In this document: positions 36,310-44,131 of the stretch, in pieces
How the letters are laid out: each line of letters begins with the position of its first letter
Numbering within the stretch: the stretch's first letter is position 1
Assembly: GCA_029547185.1 (NCBI GenBank)
Contig: JAKPPU010000056.1
Coordinates: forward strand, 1 to 64,000
Direction of reading: 5' to 3'
DNA: 64,000 nucleotides
Origin: Deltaproteobacteria bacterium
Lineage (GTDB): Bacteria; Desulfobacterota; Desulfomonilia; UBA1062
Position numbers and translations under genes: made by a program
The notes under the pieces: model-generated
What the model was told of the DNA's origin: nothing
Databases searched by the model: none
The model's input: only the letters and a program-made list of their open reading frames with translations

Positions 36310-37978
36310 ACGTCATTACCTTTCCCGAATACAGTTTCAGGGTTTCGATGGGATTCTTTGGCCCATGCGGTTTCAGATCCGGGCCAGCGAGTTTTACCTT
36401 TTGCCTTTGGGGAAGAGCAGTTTGTGCACGGTATGCGAATTCAGGGTACATTTCCCAGGCAGCCTTCGATATATGCTCGGCAGTGACGGTAAAGGCCTCG
36501 GAATAATCCCGCGCCCTGCCTATCACTGCCAGGACCTTCGAGAAGTGGCTTTCGGTGCTGTCCTGATACATTCCCGGATCGCTGAAGAGCGAAATGATCG
36601 CCTTCCTGGCGGATATATCGAGAGGTTTTCCCGAAGGGATCTCTCCCGCTTTGCGGGGATGCGTCTCTTGCGATTTTTCCTCTCTGCCCGAGGCGCAAGC
36701 GGTGATGGGTTTCCCTGCGAGATGGAGAAAATCCGGATCCGCCAGTGAGAGGATTGAATAGCCGGAGGAGCTGCCCGTGACGACAACGGTCGTATGGAGG
36801 GGTATGGCCTCGGGCGCAATGTTGCCCGAGGCGAACATGCAGCAGCGGGGGTCCGTGCTCATGCCCCGGAGCTCTCTGCACAGCACGGCAGCCTTCAGCA
36901 GCTCCCAGAGGTGAAAATGTCGCAGGACCCATGATGCCTCGACGACGAGAAAGCCCCCGTTTGCCTCGTGGAGCGCCCCGGCCCTGACAAAGGTGAAGCC
37001 GGCCTGGCAAGAGGGAAGAGCAGACTCGCTGGAGACACTGCCGAACAGGCTCTCCTGGTCGGCATCATGGGCAAAGACGAGGGGCGGTTCCTGGATGCTG
37101 CCCCTCGTTACGAGGACATTGACGGAGTATGGCGAGTACAACAGCTCCTGTGAGCCATCCCCGGAGCCCTCACGGGAGCAGGAGACCGAATCCGTGCTCA
37201 CCGGCAGGGTAAAGATATGGAGGTTCTCGAGAATATCTTCACCCACTTCCTCCAGGTAAACGAGTATCCTCGAGTTCTTCCGGTATTTATTTTTCAGGGC
37301 CAGCAGCAGGGGAGCAATGGTTTCCCTGGCCTTGTTCGCAGTTAAGGAGTCGAGCTCTTCGGAGCACCTTTTCTTGAGCAGCCTGATTTTGTCCCGAGCC
37401 AGCTGTTCGTCCGCTCTTGCCGTCCGGCAGAACGGGATGCAGGGAGTATCTCCCGCAGCCGTGTAAGGGGTTGCTTTTCGGGGGTCTCTTTCCGTCTGAC
37501 GAGACCCGATTCCCTGCTCCTCATCCTCTTCACCGGAGCCGGCCTTTGCGAGGGTCTGGTAGATAGGCTGAGCCACATCCTGCTCCTGTCTATCGAAGCT
37601 CGTCCTCAGACGGTCTGCCTCAAGCCGGTAGTCTTCTGAGGCAAAGATGCTCCGGAGCCTGCACCGGGCCTGCTCGATAAAAAACTCCATATCCGAGCGG
37701 AATATGGGCCCGAACCCTGGTGGAAGGCTTAAGATGCGCGGGCGTGATTCCGCATGGAAATTATGGACGCAGCACCAATCTGAGGCCGCAGGGTAAGCAT
37801 ACCCTTCGGATGTCAGGGCCTCCATCATCTCGCTTCGGCTCAGCTCGCTGCCTTTCTCGGACAGCAGGAACAGAAAGGAAGGACGGGTTGCACCTCTCAT
37901 CCTCCTGCCCCTCCCGAGCACTTCCATAGGGGGAAAAGCCAATTTTTCCAGGAGATCATGATCATGTACGCTTCCCAC
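36293..37978 (-). CDS. Lon-like (AAA_32) pseudo-protease lacking Walker A and protease domain
   Basis: 561 residues; related Lon-like proteases are near 800. The family blocks are recognisable: DWCCVHNFHAESRPRILSLPPGFG with FRSDMEFFIEQARCRLRSIFASEDY (residues 67-117), NVLVTRGSIQEPPLVFAHDADQESLFG, and the Walker-B-like HEANGGFLVVEASWVLRHFH. But where relatives have GxPGTGRT/K near residue 40, this protein has FLFLLSEKGSELSRSEMM, with no P-loop, and it ends soon after the sensor region (AAWEMYPEFAYRAQ) without the Ser-Lys protease domain. It therefore looks like a non-proteolytic, probably ATP-independent derivative. It directly precedes and overlaps an RpoH-like sigma gene. Confidence 0.75.
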   Translation of the reverse strand: MGSVHDHDLLEKLAFPPMEVLGRGRRMRGATRPSFLFLLSEKGSELSRSEMMEALTSEGYAYPAASDWCCVHNFHAESRPRILSLPPGFGPIFRSDMEFFIEQARCRLRSIFASEDYRLEADRLRTSFDRQEQDVAQPIYQTLAKAGSGEEDEEQGIGSRQTERDPRKATPYTAAGDTPCIPFCRTARADEQLARDKIRLLKKRCSEELDSLTANKARETIAPLLLALKNKYRKNSRILVYLEEVGEDILENLHIFTLPVSTDSVSCSREGSGDGSQELLYSPYSVNVLVTRGSIQEPPLVFAHDADQESLFGSVSSESALPSCQAGFTFVRAGALHEANGGFLVVEASWVLRHFHLWELLKAAVLCRELRGMSTDPRCCMFASGNIAPEAIPLHTTVVVTGSSSGYSILSLADPDFLHLAGKPITACASGREEKSQETHPRKAGEIPSGKPLDISARKAIISLFSDPGMYQDSTESHFSKVLAVIGRARDYSEAFTVTAEHISKAAWEMYPEFAYRAQTALPQRQKVKLAGPDLKPHGPKNPIETLKLYSGKVMTYGKQT

Positions 37979-38034
37979 TCATCACCCGGCTTCGCTCTCC
38001 TCGAGAATACGACCTGTCCATCATAGCGACCGAT

Positions 38035-38301
38035 TCATTCGAACCATTCAGGGAAGTTTTTCCTGACATCCCTGGGACGTTTGAATTTGATGCGGCCGGA
38101 TACGAACATGCCGGCGATCATTCGGGCGATAAGCCTGTCCTGGAATGGATTGACCCGATCCTGAAAAGCCCCGGACATGCAAAGCTCAGGTGTAATGCTG
38201 ATACCATCACCGATCGCCTCCATGAGGTCATAGAGGGTGGTAGTAATTTCAGCCTTTTTGCTCCTTGAACCGAGAGCACTATGACCACTGTGTATGCTCA
38301 T
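38035..38301 (-). CDS. Small protein of unknown function upstream of Lon-like/sigma pair
   Basis: 88 residues, ATG preceded by AGGAGGATTTACT, a strong ribosome binding site. Sequence contains KKAEITTTLYDLMEAIGDGI in the first half and RLIARMIAGMFVSGRIKFKRPRDVRKNFPEWFE at the end; no membrane segment or cysteine cluster (one Cys). I do not recognise it firmly, though short proteins with ITTTLYDLMEAI and a closing SGRIKF occur in deltaproteobacteria. It lies 56 bases upstream of the Lon-like gene and probably shares its transcript. Confidence 0.7.
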   Translation of the reverse strand: MSIHSGHSALGSRSKKAEITTTLYDLMEAIGDGISITPELCMSGAFQDRVNPFQDRLIARMIAGMFVSGRIKFKRPRDVRKNFPEWFE

Positions 38302-38810
38302 AGTAAATCCTCCTGTCGTTTCTCTGATGAGGCAGGCAATATATCGGACCTCATCCGACAGCCCCCCATCGCGTAGTCATACGTCATACCCTGTTTATTC
38401 AAATGGTATGCCGAAATATCCGAATCTGAAAAATCACATGATATCAGCACAATATGCGCAGACGGCCGTCCCATGCGGGTCCGTGGGGGAATGGTTGCCG
38501 TCCTATTATGTGGGATGAATCCTTTTTTACAAGAATCTCGCTGGTGATATTTCGGATTATATCCATTTCTCGACAAGTTATGTGAGAGCCCGCAGGGAGC
38601 GAAAATCTCATACGCCTGGAATCATTGCATTTTACGTATCAATCGATCTTTGATCTTTTCACGTTCCCGGGGAGATCCTGTGCCGATTCTTTCCACGGAT
38701 GCTGCAAGTTAATGATTATTCGTATATTTCCGATCGCTCATCCCTGAGCGTACGGCATGGTCTCTCTTGCCGGCCAAGGGGAGTTTCCTGTGCAGCAGGG
38801 CATGGAGGAA
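38302..38810. other. Intergenic region upstream of the small-protein/Lon/sigma set
   Basis: About 500 bases with no supported gene. On the minus strand it should hold the promoter of the 88-residue gene; a TTGAAT at about 38400 is the best -35-like element, without a convincing -10. A short hairpin TCGGA-TGAGG-TCCGA occurs near 38345-38360. A 92-codon minus-strand frame across 38298-38576 has no ribosome binding site or similarity and is discounted. Confidence 0.35.
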
Positions 38811-39065
38811 CTACATGTGCCGTGGAACTTCATGCTTATGGAGGAGGGCGTACAATCGAGATCGGGAAAGGCCGGAGATCCTGCATGCATTTGAAACATT
38901 TCCCGAGGTACACCGCATCAGCTCCAGGAGGTAGAAGCGCTCCACCTCGGCCAGATACCTGGTGCGGACCGAGCGCAGACCGGGAAGGGCAGGCGACGGG
39001 GTCCGTTTCACCTTTGATATGATCTGATCGAAAGAGGGCCTGTAAATGTTCATGGCATGGATCAT
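38811..39065 (-). CDS. Stand-alone Fis-type helix-turn-helix protein
   Basis: 84 residues. The C-terminal half (AEVERFYLLELMRCTSGNVSNACRISGLSRSRLYALLHKHEV) is the Fis-type DNA-binding domain normally found at the end of NtrC-family activators; it closely parallels the end of the full regulator encoded 300 bases upstream (SEIEEQYLKELLRQTKSDIKGACKVSGLSRSRLYALLKKYEI). The N-terminal 30 residues look unlike any receiver or AAA domain. Start may be ATG 39065 or 39053; neither has a strong ribosome binding site. It could be a true small DNA-binding protein or the surviving tail of a duplicated regulator. Confidence 0.6.
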   Translation of the reverse strand: MIHAMNIYRPSFDQIISKVKRTPSPALPGLRSVRTRYLAEVERFYLLELMRCTSGNVSNACRISGLSRSRLYALLHKHEVPRHM

Positions 39066-39087
39066 ATAACAAGCTGCATGCCAACAT

Positions 39088-39127
39088 GGCCCTTCTTGAA
39101 TAAAGAAAACAAAGGGCCTCGTTTTTT
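39088..39127 (+). terminator. Plus-strand intrinsic terminator without an obvious gene
   Basis: GGCCCTT (39088-39094) pairs with AAGGGCC (39112-39118), followed by TCG and six T residues. It points in the plus direction, where no coding gene precedes it for kilobases; both neighbours are on the minus strand. Confidence 0.5.
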
Positions 39128-39362
39128 CAAGTAATTACAATTTTGACTGTTTTCTGATCCCCACGTTTGCCCAAACAGGAATCCCCTCGATTTTCCCCGG
39201 AGGCCTTTCCACGAAACGGTTGACGTTATCGATCAAACAAAGATCTATGGGGAGGCGGGATCTCTCCTCGAGAGTCCTGTTTTTTAATAAACTGGTCCGC
39301 TGAGAAAGACGAGACACTCTCCTGTACGAAGACAGGCGCTTCAGAGGGGGGAGGCAGCGGGA

Positions 39363-40766
39363 TCAGGAGATCTCGTACTTTTTGAGCAGGGCGTAGAGGC
39401 GCGAGCGTGAGAGCCCCGAGACCTTGCATGCGCCTTTGATATCCGACTTCGTCTGGCGGAGAAGTTCCTTGAGGTACTGCTCTTCGATCTCGCTGACAGC
39501 CTCCTCCCTCACGTCCTTGAGGCTGGGGAGGCTCGCATCGCCGAAGATCCTGTGATTCTCGTGCTGCGACTGCTTCTTTGCCGCAGCGTTCCTCTTGACC
39601 TGGACATGGATATGGTAGGGCAGATGCTTGGGGACGAGGATGGGGCTGTCATGGGCAACGGCCATCGCACTCTCCAGCGCATGGATGAGCTCCCTGACAT
39701 TGCCGGGCCAGGAATACTGGAGGAGAATGTCGCGGAACGCTGCACTGACACGCTTCGGCTTCATGCCGTACTTTTTGCTGTGCCGCTTGAGGTAATGGTT
39801 CGTCAGGTCCGGGATATCATCGATACGGTCTCTCAAGGGGGGCAGGTCGATGGTGATGGACCTGAGCCGGAACAGGAGGTCTTTTCGAAACCTCTTGTTC
39901 TGTACGAGGTCTTCCAGGTCGCGGTTGGTCGCGGAGATGACCCTGAAGTCGCTTTCCACCTCGCTCGATTTTCCGATGGGCCGGAACTTGCCTTCCTGGA
40001 GGACCCGGAGGAATTTCTTCTGGATCGAGAGAGGGAGCTCTCCCACTTCATCGAGGAACAGGGTTCCCTTGTGCGCCTGCGTCACCAGGCCGTGCTGGGC
40101 CCTGTCCGCACCGGTATACGATCCCTTTTCGTGCCCGAAGAGGATGCTCTCGACGAGGTTTGGCGGGAGCGCTGCGCAGTCGACCACGACGAAATCATTG
40201 CCGGCTCGAAGCGAGTGGTTGTGAATGGCCCGCGCGAAGAGCTCTTTTCCGGTGCCGGTCTCTCCGGAGATGAGGACGCTCGCATCGTTCGAGAGCGTCT
40301 TGCTCAGGAGGGTCAGGCATTTTTTCATTCCGGGGCTATGGCCGATGATGCCCTCTTTCTCGAAATCGAGGGCAGTCTGCGGCAGCGTGCTGCTCTCGTG
40401 GTAGAGCACGGCATCCTTGAGAAGCTGGGCCAGATCGGTTTTCGAAAAGGGTTTCTCGATGTAGTCCCATGCGCCCCGGGACAAGGCCAGGTCCACGGAA
40501 TCAGGGTCTCCGTATGCGGTGATGACGATCACCTCGGGAGAGCCCGTGTTCCTGCAGATCTGGGGGATGATATCGATGCCGTTTCCATCCGGCATGCGGA
40601 CATCAAGAAAGACGATATCGTAAGGATCGGCCCGTACCGCATCGAGCCCCTCTTCGAGGGTGAACGCCTGGGCGCTGTTATACCCCAAGGTTCTCGATAC
40701 ATTTGCAATCGAGCTGCAAACGAGCTTGTCATCGTCGATCACGAGGATCCTTTTACGTTCTTCCAT
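39363..40766 (-). CDS. NtrC-family sigma-54-dependent response regulator
   Basis: 467 residues: receiver domain 1-120 with phospho-acceptor D55 (IVFLDVRMPDGNG) and acidic pair DDD at 11-13; AAA+ domain about 140-385 with P-loop SGETGTGKELFARAIH and the sigma-54 contact loop GSYTGA (consensus GAFTGA; A to S and F to Y); a GTLFLDEVGELP Walker B; C-terminal Fis-type HTH ending CKVSGLSRSRLYALLKKYEIS. Activates sigma-54 promoters when phosphorylated by the hybrid kinase just upstream, whose stop lies nine bases before this ATG. Target genes are unknown. Confidence 0.92.
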   Translation of the reverse strand: MEERKRILVIDDDKLVCSSIANVSRTLGYNSAQAFTLEEGLDAVRADPYDIVFLDVRMPDGNGIDIIPQICRNTGSPEVIVITAYGDPDSVDLALSRGAWDYIEKPFSKTDLAQLLKDAVLYHESSTLPQTALDFEKEGIIGHSPGMKKCLTLLSKTLSNDASVLISGETGTGKELFARAIHNHSLRAGNDFVVVDCAALPPNLVESILFGHEKGSYTGADRAQHGLVTQAHKGTLFLDEVGELPLSIQKKFLRVLQEGKFRPIGKSSEVESDFRVISATNRDLEDLVQNKRFRKDLLFRLRSITIDLPPLRDRIDDIPDLTNHYLKRHSKKYGMKPKRVSAAFRDILLQYSWPGNVRELIHALESAMAVAHDSPILVPKHLPYHIHVQVKRNAAAKKQSQHENHRIFGDASLPSLKDVREEAVSEIEEQYLKELLRQTKSDIKGACKVSGLSRSRLYALLKKYEIS

Positions 40767-40775
40767 GGTTAAATC

Positions 40776-42761
40776 TCATAAGACGGTTTTTGTGAAATGT
40801 AAATCATTTCTCCCCAGCGCCAGATCGATTGCATCCGCCAGGATACGGGAGGTAAAGGGCTTTGACAGGTAGACGGAAAAGTCATCGTGCCGCTTTTTCA
40901 CTTCCCTGATCGCTTCCTCCGACCCCGAGCAGAGAATGACCGGCAGATCCTTGCGCATCCCGAGCATTTCTGAGGCCATCTCGTCGCCGTTCATGGAGGG
41001 CATGAGCTGGTCGGTGATGAGCAGGTCGAACGCCTCCGGGGTTTTCCGGAAGAGATCGAGTGCCCTCAGAGAATCATGCGTCGATGCCACCCGATACCCC
41101 AGGCGTATGAGCATCTGATGGATGCTCTTCAGTTCAAGGGTATTGTCGTCGACCAGGAGGATCCGCCCCTTGCGCACCGAACCCCCATGGAGCGTCTCCG
41201 CTGCCTGAGCATCCGGACCTCCGGCAAGCTTCGGGAAGAAGACCTCGAAGGTCGAGCCTTTTCCGGGCTTGCTGAGGACGATTATGGACCCTCCTGCATT
41301 CTTTACGACCGTATGCACGACTCCCAGGCCCAGGCCCGTGCCCTTGTTCGATTTCTTCGTCGTAAAGAGGGGATCGAAGATCTGATCGATGATCTCCGGG
41401 CTCATTCCGCATCCGGTATCCTTTACCGTGAGCTTGACGTATTCTCCGGGATTCAGAACGGACACGAAGGCAGGAGAAGCGTCGTTTACCCGAACCTCTG
41501 CCAGGGTTATGGTCAGGGTGCCTTCAGGGCTGTTCTCCATGGCCTGGACGGCGTTCAGGCCGAGATTGGTGAGAAACTGATAGAACTGGGGAGGATCGAT
41601 TCTCACGAGGGCCTCGGTAGGGGCTATTTTCTGCCTCAGGATGATGTGAGGAGGGAGGGACCGGCTGACGGCCCTGACGGCGTCCCGGGTAACGGCCTCT
41701 ATGGACACAGGCTTGAAGGCATGCTCCTTCCTCGAACCGAAGAGCTTTATCTGGTTCGTGACCTCCTTGCCGATGCGTGCAGCCTCCATGATCTGGCTTA
41801 AGTACTCCCGCTCAGGGGCGTCTGCAGGAAGCGAGTCGCAGACGAGCTCGGCATTGATGATGATAGGCTGCAGGATGTTGATAAAATCATGAGCTATCCC
41901 GCCCGCAAGCATCCCCAATGCCTCGGTTCTCCGTTTTCTTTCGAGGGCTCTCTGCAAGACCTTTTCTTCCGTGACATCGTGCTCGATGACCGTATAGTTG
42001 GTGATGGTTCCGGCCTCGTCCTCAACAGGAGAGACGATGACCTCCAATTCCCGGATGCCGCCGTCGGCGCCGGTTCTCTTGACCTGTCCCCTCCAAGGCT
42101 TTCCGCCAAGCCGCTTGAGAGAGAATCCATCCGAGACGTACTGCTCATACGGCTCTCCCGGAAGCTCGCGTCGGGGAACCTCAAGCGCATGTTCTGCGGC
42201 GGGGTTGAGGTATTGGACCATGCCTTCGGAGTCGAGAATGAAAACGCTTTCGGTGGTGTGCTCGAAGGCAGAGACGAGGAGCCTATTTACCTGCTCCGTG
42301 CGCTTGTTCTCCCCGCCTTCCCGCCCATGGTGCTCATTTTGCCGCGCGTGCCCTGCCTTGTCCCTGAACCGAAGGAGAACATTTTTGAGCATTATGGGAA
42401 GGACGGCAGGGTAGAGGTCGGAATCCCTCTCAAGATAGGCATACATTCCTTCTTCGAGGGCCTCTGCGACCATTTGAGAAGATGATGCATCACTCAGGGC
42501 GATAAAGGGCGGACAGCCGTTTATTCCTTTGACCTCGCGATAGAGGCCGAGGCCTGTATTGTCGGGCAGTGTAAGCTCTGTGACCACGAGATCAAACCGG
42601 GCGCCTCGGCCACAGAGAAGGGAGACGGCCTCTCCGGCGAGACTGCAGTCGATGATCTCACACTCCCTGAAGCCCTTCTTCACAGCTCGGTGGAAAGCCT
42701 GGCGATCATGCCGGCTTCCTTCAACCAGAAGGATGCGATATGTATCGTTTCGAGCTGTCAT
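40776..42761 (-). CDS. Hybrid sensor histidine kinase with two receiver domains
   Basis: 661 residues, no membrane segment, so cytoplasmic. Order: N-terminal receiver-like domain (1-125), coiled coil, PAS (about 165-280; AFEHTTESVFILDSEG), histidine phosphotransfer H-box GGIAHDFINILQPI, kinase ATP-binding domain (NLGLNAVQAME; DTGCGMSPEIIDQIFDPLFTTK; GTGLGLGVVHTVV) and a C-terminal receiver with LLITDQLMPSMNG. The first receiver is degenerate: the phospho-site aspartate is E62 (VVTELTLPD) and the acidic pair is E14-G15, so it probably does not accept phosphate. Paired with the NtrC regulator downstream. Confidence 0.92.
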   Translation of the reverse strand: MTARNDTYRILLVEGSRHDRQAFHRAVKKGFRECEIIDCSLAGEAVSLLCGRGARFDLVVTELTLPDNTGLGLYREVKGINGCPPFIALSDASSSQMVAEALEEGMYAYLERDSDLYPAVLPIMLKNVLLRFRDKAGHARQNEHHGREGGENKRTEQVNRLLVSAFEHTTESVFILDSEGMVQYLNPAAEHALEVPRRELPGEPYEQYVSDGFSLKRLGGKPWRGQVKRTGADGGIRELEVIVSPVEDEAGTITNYTVIEHDVTEEKVLQRALERKRRTEALGMLAGGIAHDFINILQPIIINAELVCDSLPADAPEREYLSQIMEAARIGKEVTNQIKLFGSRKEHAFKPVSIEAVTRDAVRAVSRSLPPHIILRQKIAPTEALVRIDPPQFYQFLTNLGLNAVQAMENSPEGTLTITLAEVRVNDASPAFVSVLNPGEYVKLTVKDTGCGMSPEIIDQIFDPLFTTKKSNKGTGLGLGVVHTVVKNAGGSIIVLSKPGKGSTFEVFFPKLAGGPDAQAAETLHGGSVRKGRILLVDDNTLELKSIHQMLIRLGYRVASTHDSLRALDLFRKTPEAFDLLITDQLMPSMNGDEMASEMLGMRKDLPVILCSGSEEAIREVKKRHDDFSVYLSKPFTSRILADAIDLALGRNDLHFTKTVL

Positions 42762-42785
42762 ATTTCCCAGGCCAGCCTATCTGCT

Positions 42786-42813
42786 CATGGAAGGGCACGC
42801 GTTCTCTTCCATG
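42786..42813. repeat. Inverted repeat in the kinase leader
   Basis: CATGGAAG (42786-42793) and CTTCCATG (42806-42813) are perfect reverse complements around a 12-base loop, 25 bases upstream of the hybrid kinase start. It could be an activator binding site or a leader hairpin. A weak sigma-54-like element on the minus strand (AAGCAC-N5-TTGCA, 42852-42837) lies just upstream but has lost the GG doublet. Confidence 0.35.
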
Positions 42814-43046
42814 GTCTCATTGCCCACTCGATTCCCTGCAACACGGGTGCTTTACGGATATGGATAAAACCTTTTCAAATCTACTCCAAGCCGCAAAAAC
42901 TCTCGCGAACGTTTGCCCCTGGATGGTGCGGATCAGCGCTGAATGACGTTTCTGAATTATCGGCTATAGCAATCCAATACAGGCCTCACCATGTACCATG
43001 GATTTCTCCCGATGGCAAAGAGAAAATAAAGGGTGAGGGTGTGCCC

Positions 43047-43640
43047 TCAAAGGTCCTTAAGGATGCTCGAAAAGGGAATGACGCCTTCTCTCAAGAGCTT
43101 GGGCGGCCAGACGGTCAGATCGACCAGGGTCGAGGGCATGCCTCCGGGCGTTTCTCCCCCATCGAGGATGGCATCGATATCGAGGTTCCATGCCGCCACT
43201 TCCCGGGGAGTCCTCGCAGGCTGCATCCCGGAGGGATTGGCCGAGGTCGAGGTTATAGGGCCTGCAATCCTCGTGAGGGCGAGGGCCATCGGGTGGGGGG
43301 ATACGCGGAGTGCAACCTTCCCCTGGGGTGCGAGCAGAGAGTGGATCTCGGGTCTTGCCGGGAGAACCGCGCTCAAAGGGCCGGGCCAGAAGTGCTTGAT
43401 AAGGGACTCCTGGCTCCCGCCGATCTCTGCAATCTCTCGAGCGGAGGCGAGGTCGACTGCCAGCACGATCATTCCCTTTGCCGCATCCCGCCCCTTGATA
43501 CGGATGATCCGCTCGATTCCCTCATGGTCTGTGATAGCCGATCCGAGTCCGTAGAAGGTTTCCGTGGGGTAGGCAATGACCGTGCCCGATCGAGCGGCAA
43601 GGAGGGGGACGATCTTGGATACATCCTTTGTAATGAGCAC
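43047..43640 (-). CDS. tsaC: L-threonylcarbamoyladenylate synthase (TsaC/YrdC-type)
   Basis: 197 residues. Makes threonylcarbamoyl-AMP from threonine, bicarbonate and ATP for the t6A37 modification of ANN-decoding tRNAs. Conserved YPTETFYGLGSAI near residue 27, IKGRDAAKGMIVLAVDL (KxR..KG substrate site), WPGPLSAVLPA, VALRVSPHP and ITSTSANPSG are all present. Length fits the YrdC-only form, without the extra Sua5 domain. Two bases downstream of purE on the same strand. Confidence 0.92.
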   Translation of the reverse strand: MLITKDVSKIVPLLAARSGTVIAYPTETFYGLGSAITDHEGIERIIRIKGRDAAKGMIVLAVDLASAREIAEIGGSQESLIKHFWPGPLSAVLPARPEIHSLLAPQGKVALRVSPHPMALALTRIAGPITSTSANPSGMQPARTPREVAAWNLDIDAILDGGETPGGMPSTLVDLTVWPPKLLREGVIPFSSILKDL

Positions 43641-43642
43641 GT

Positions 43643-44131
43643 TCAGAGCTTCTTGATGCTCTCGTCCGCTTCGAGCACGCCCTTCTTCATATCTTCGCGA
43701 TAAAGAGCGAGCTTCTCGAAAAGCTCCGGGTGAGAGATCGAGAGGATTTCGGCAGTGAACAGAGCGGCATTCTTTGCGCCTGCCTTTCCGATCCCCATGG
43801 TCGCAACCGGTACCCCGGGGGGCATCTGTGCTATCGAAAGAAGCGCATCCATGCCGTTCAAAGAGGACGAATCAATGGGTACGCCGATGACCGGCAAGGT
43901 CGTGTGGGCAGCAATCACGCCCGCGAGGTGCGCCGACATGCCGGCTCCCGCGATGACGACGGAAAAGCCGTTCTCTCTTGCAGATCTCGCAAACTCGGCC
44001 ACCTCATCGGGGGTTCTGTGTGCCGACAGGATGCGCATCTCGAAGGGGATGCCGAACTGGCGCAGCACGGCGGTGCACTCTTCAAGCACCGGGAGGTCGG
44101 ACTTGCTTCCCATGAGAACGGCTACCTTCAT
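43643..44131 (-). CDS. purE: N5-carboxyaminoimidazole ribonucleotide mutase PurE
   Basis: 162 residues. Moves the carboxyl of N5-CAIR to C4 in purine synthesis (class I PurE), or carboxylates AIR if purK is absent. Core motifs MGSKSDLPVLEEC, SAHRTPDEVAEF with the catalytic His, GAGMSAHLAGVIAAHTTLPVIGVP and GMDALLSIAQMPPGVPVATMGIGKAGAKNA are complete. Start overlaps the purD stop by four bases. No purK is in the window. Confidence 0.95.
   Translation of the reverse strand: MKVAVLMGSKSDLPVLEECTAVLRQFGIPFEMRILSAHRTPDEVAEFARSARENGFSVVIAGAGMSAHLAGVIAAHTTLPVIGVPIDSSSLNGMDALLSIAQMPPGVPVATMGIGKAGAKNAALFTAEILSISHPELFEKLALYREDMKKGVLEADESIKKL

Noticed and set aside
42837-42852. Sigma-54 promoter before the hybrid kinase (AAGCAC-N5-TTGCA, minus strand)
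   Set aside because: The -12 box is good but the invariant GG of the -24 box is missing, so it is not listed as a promoter.
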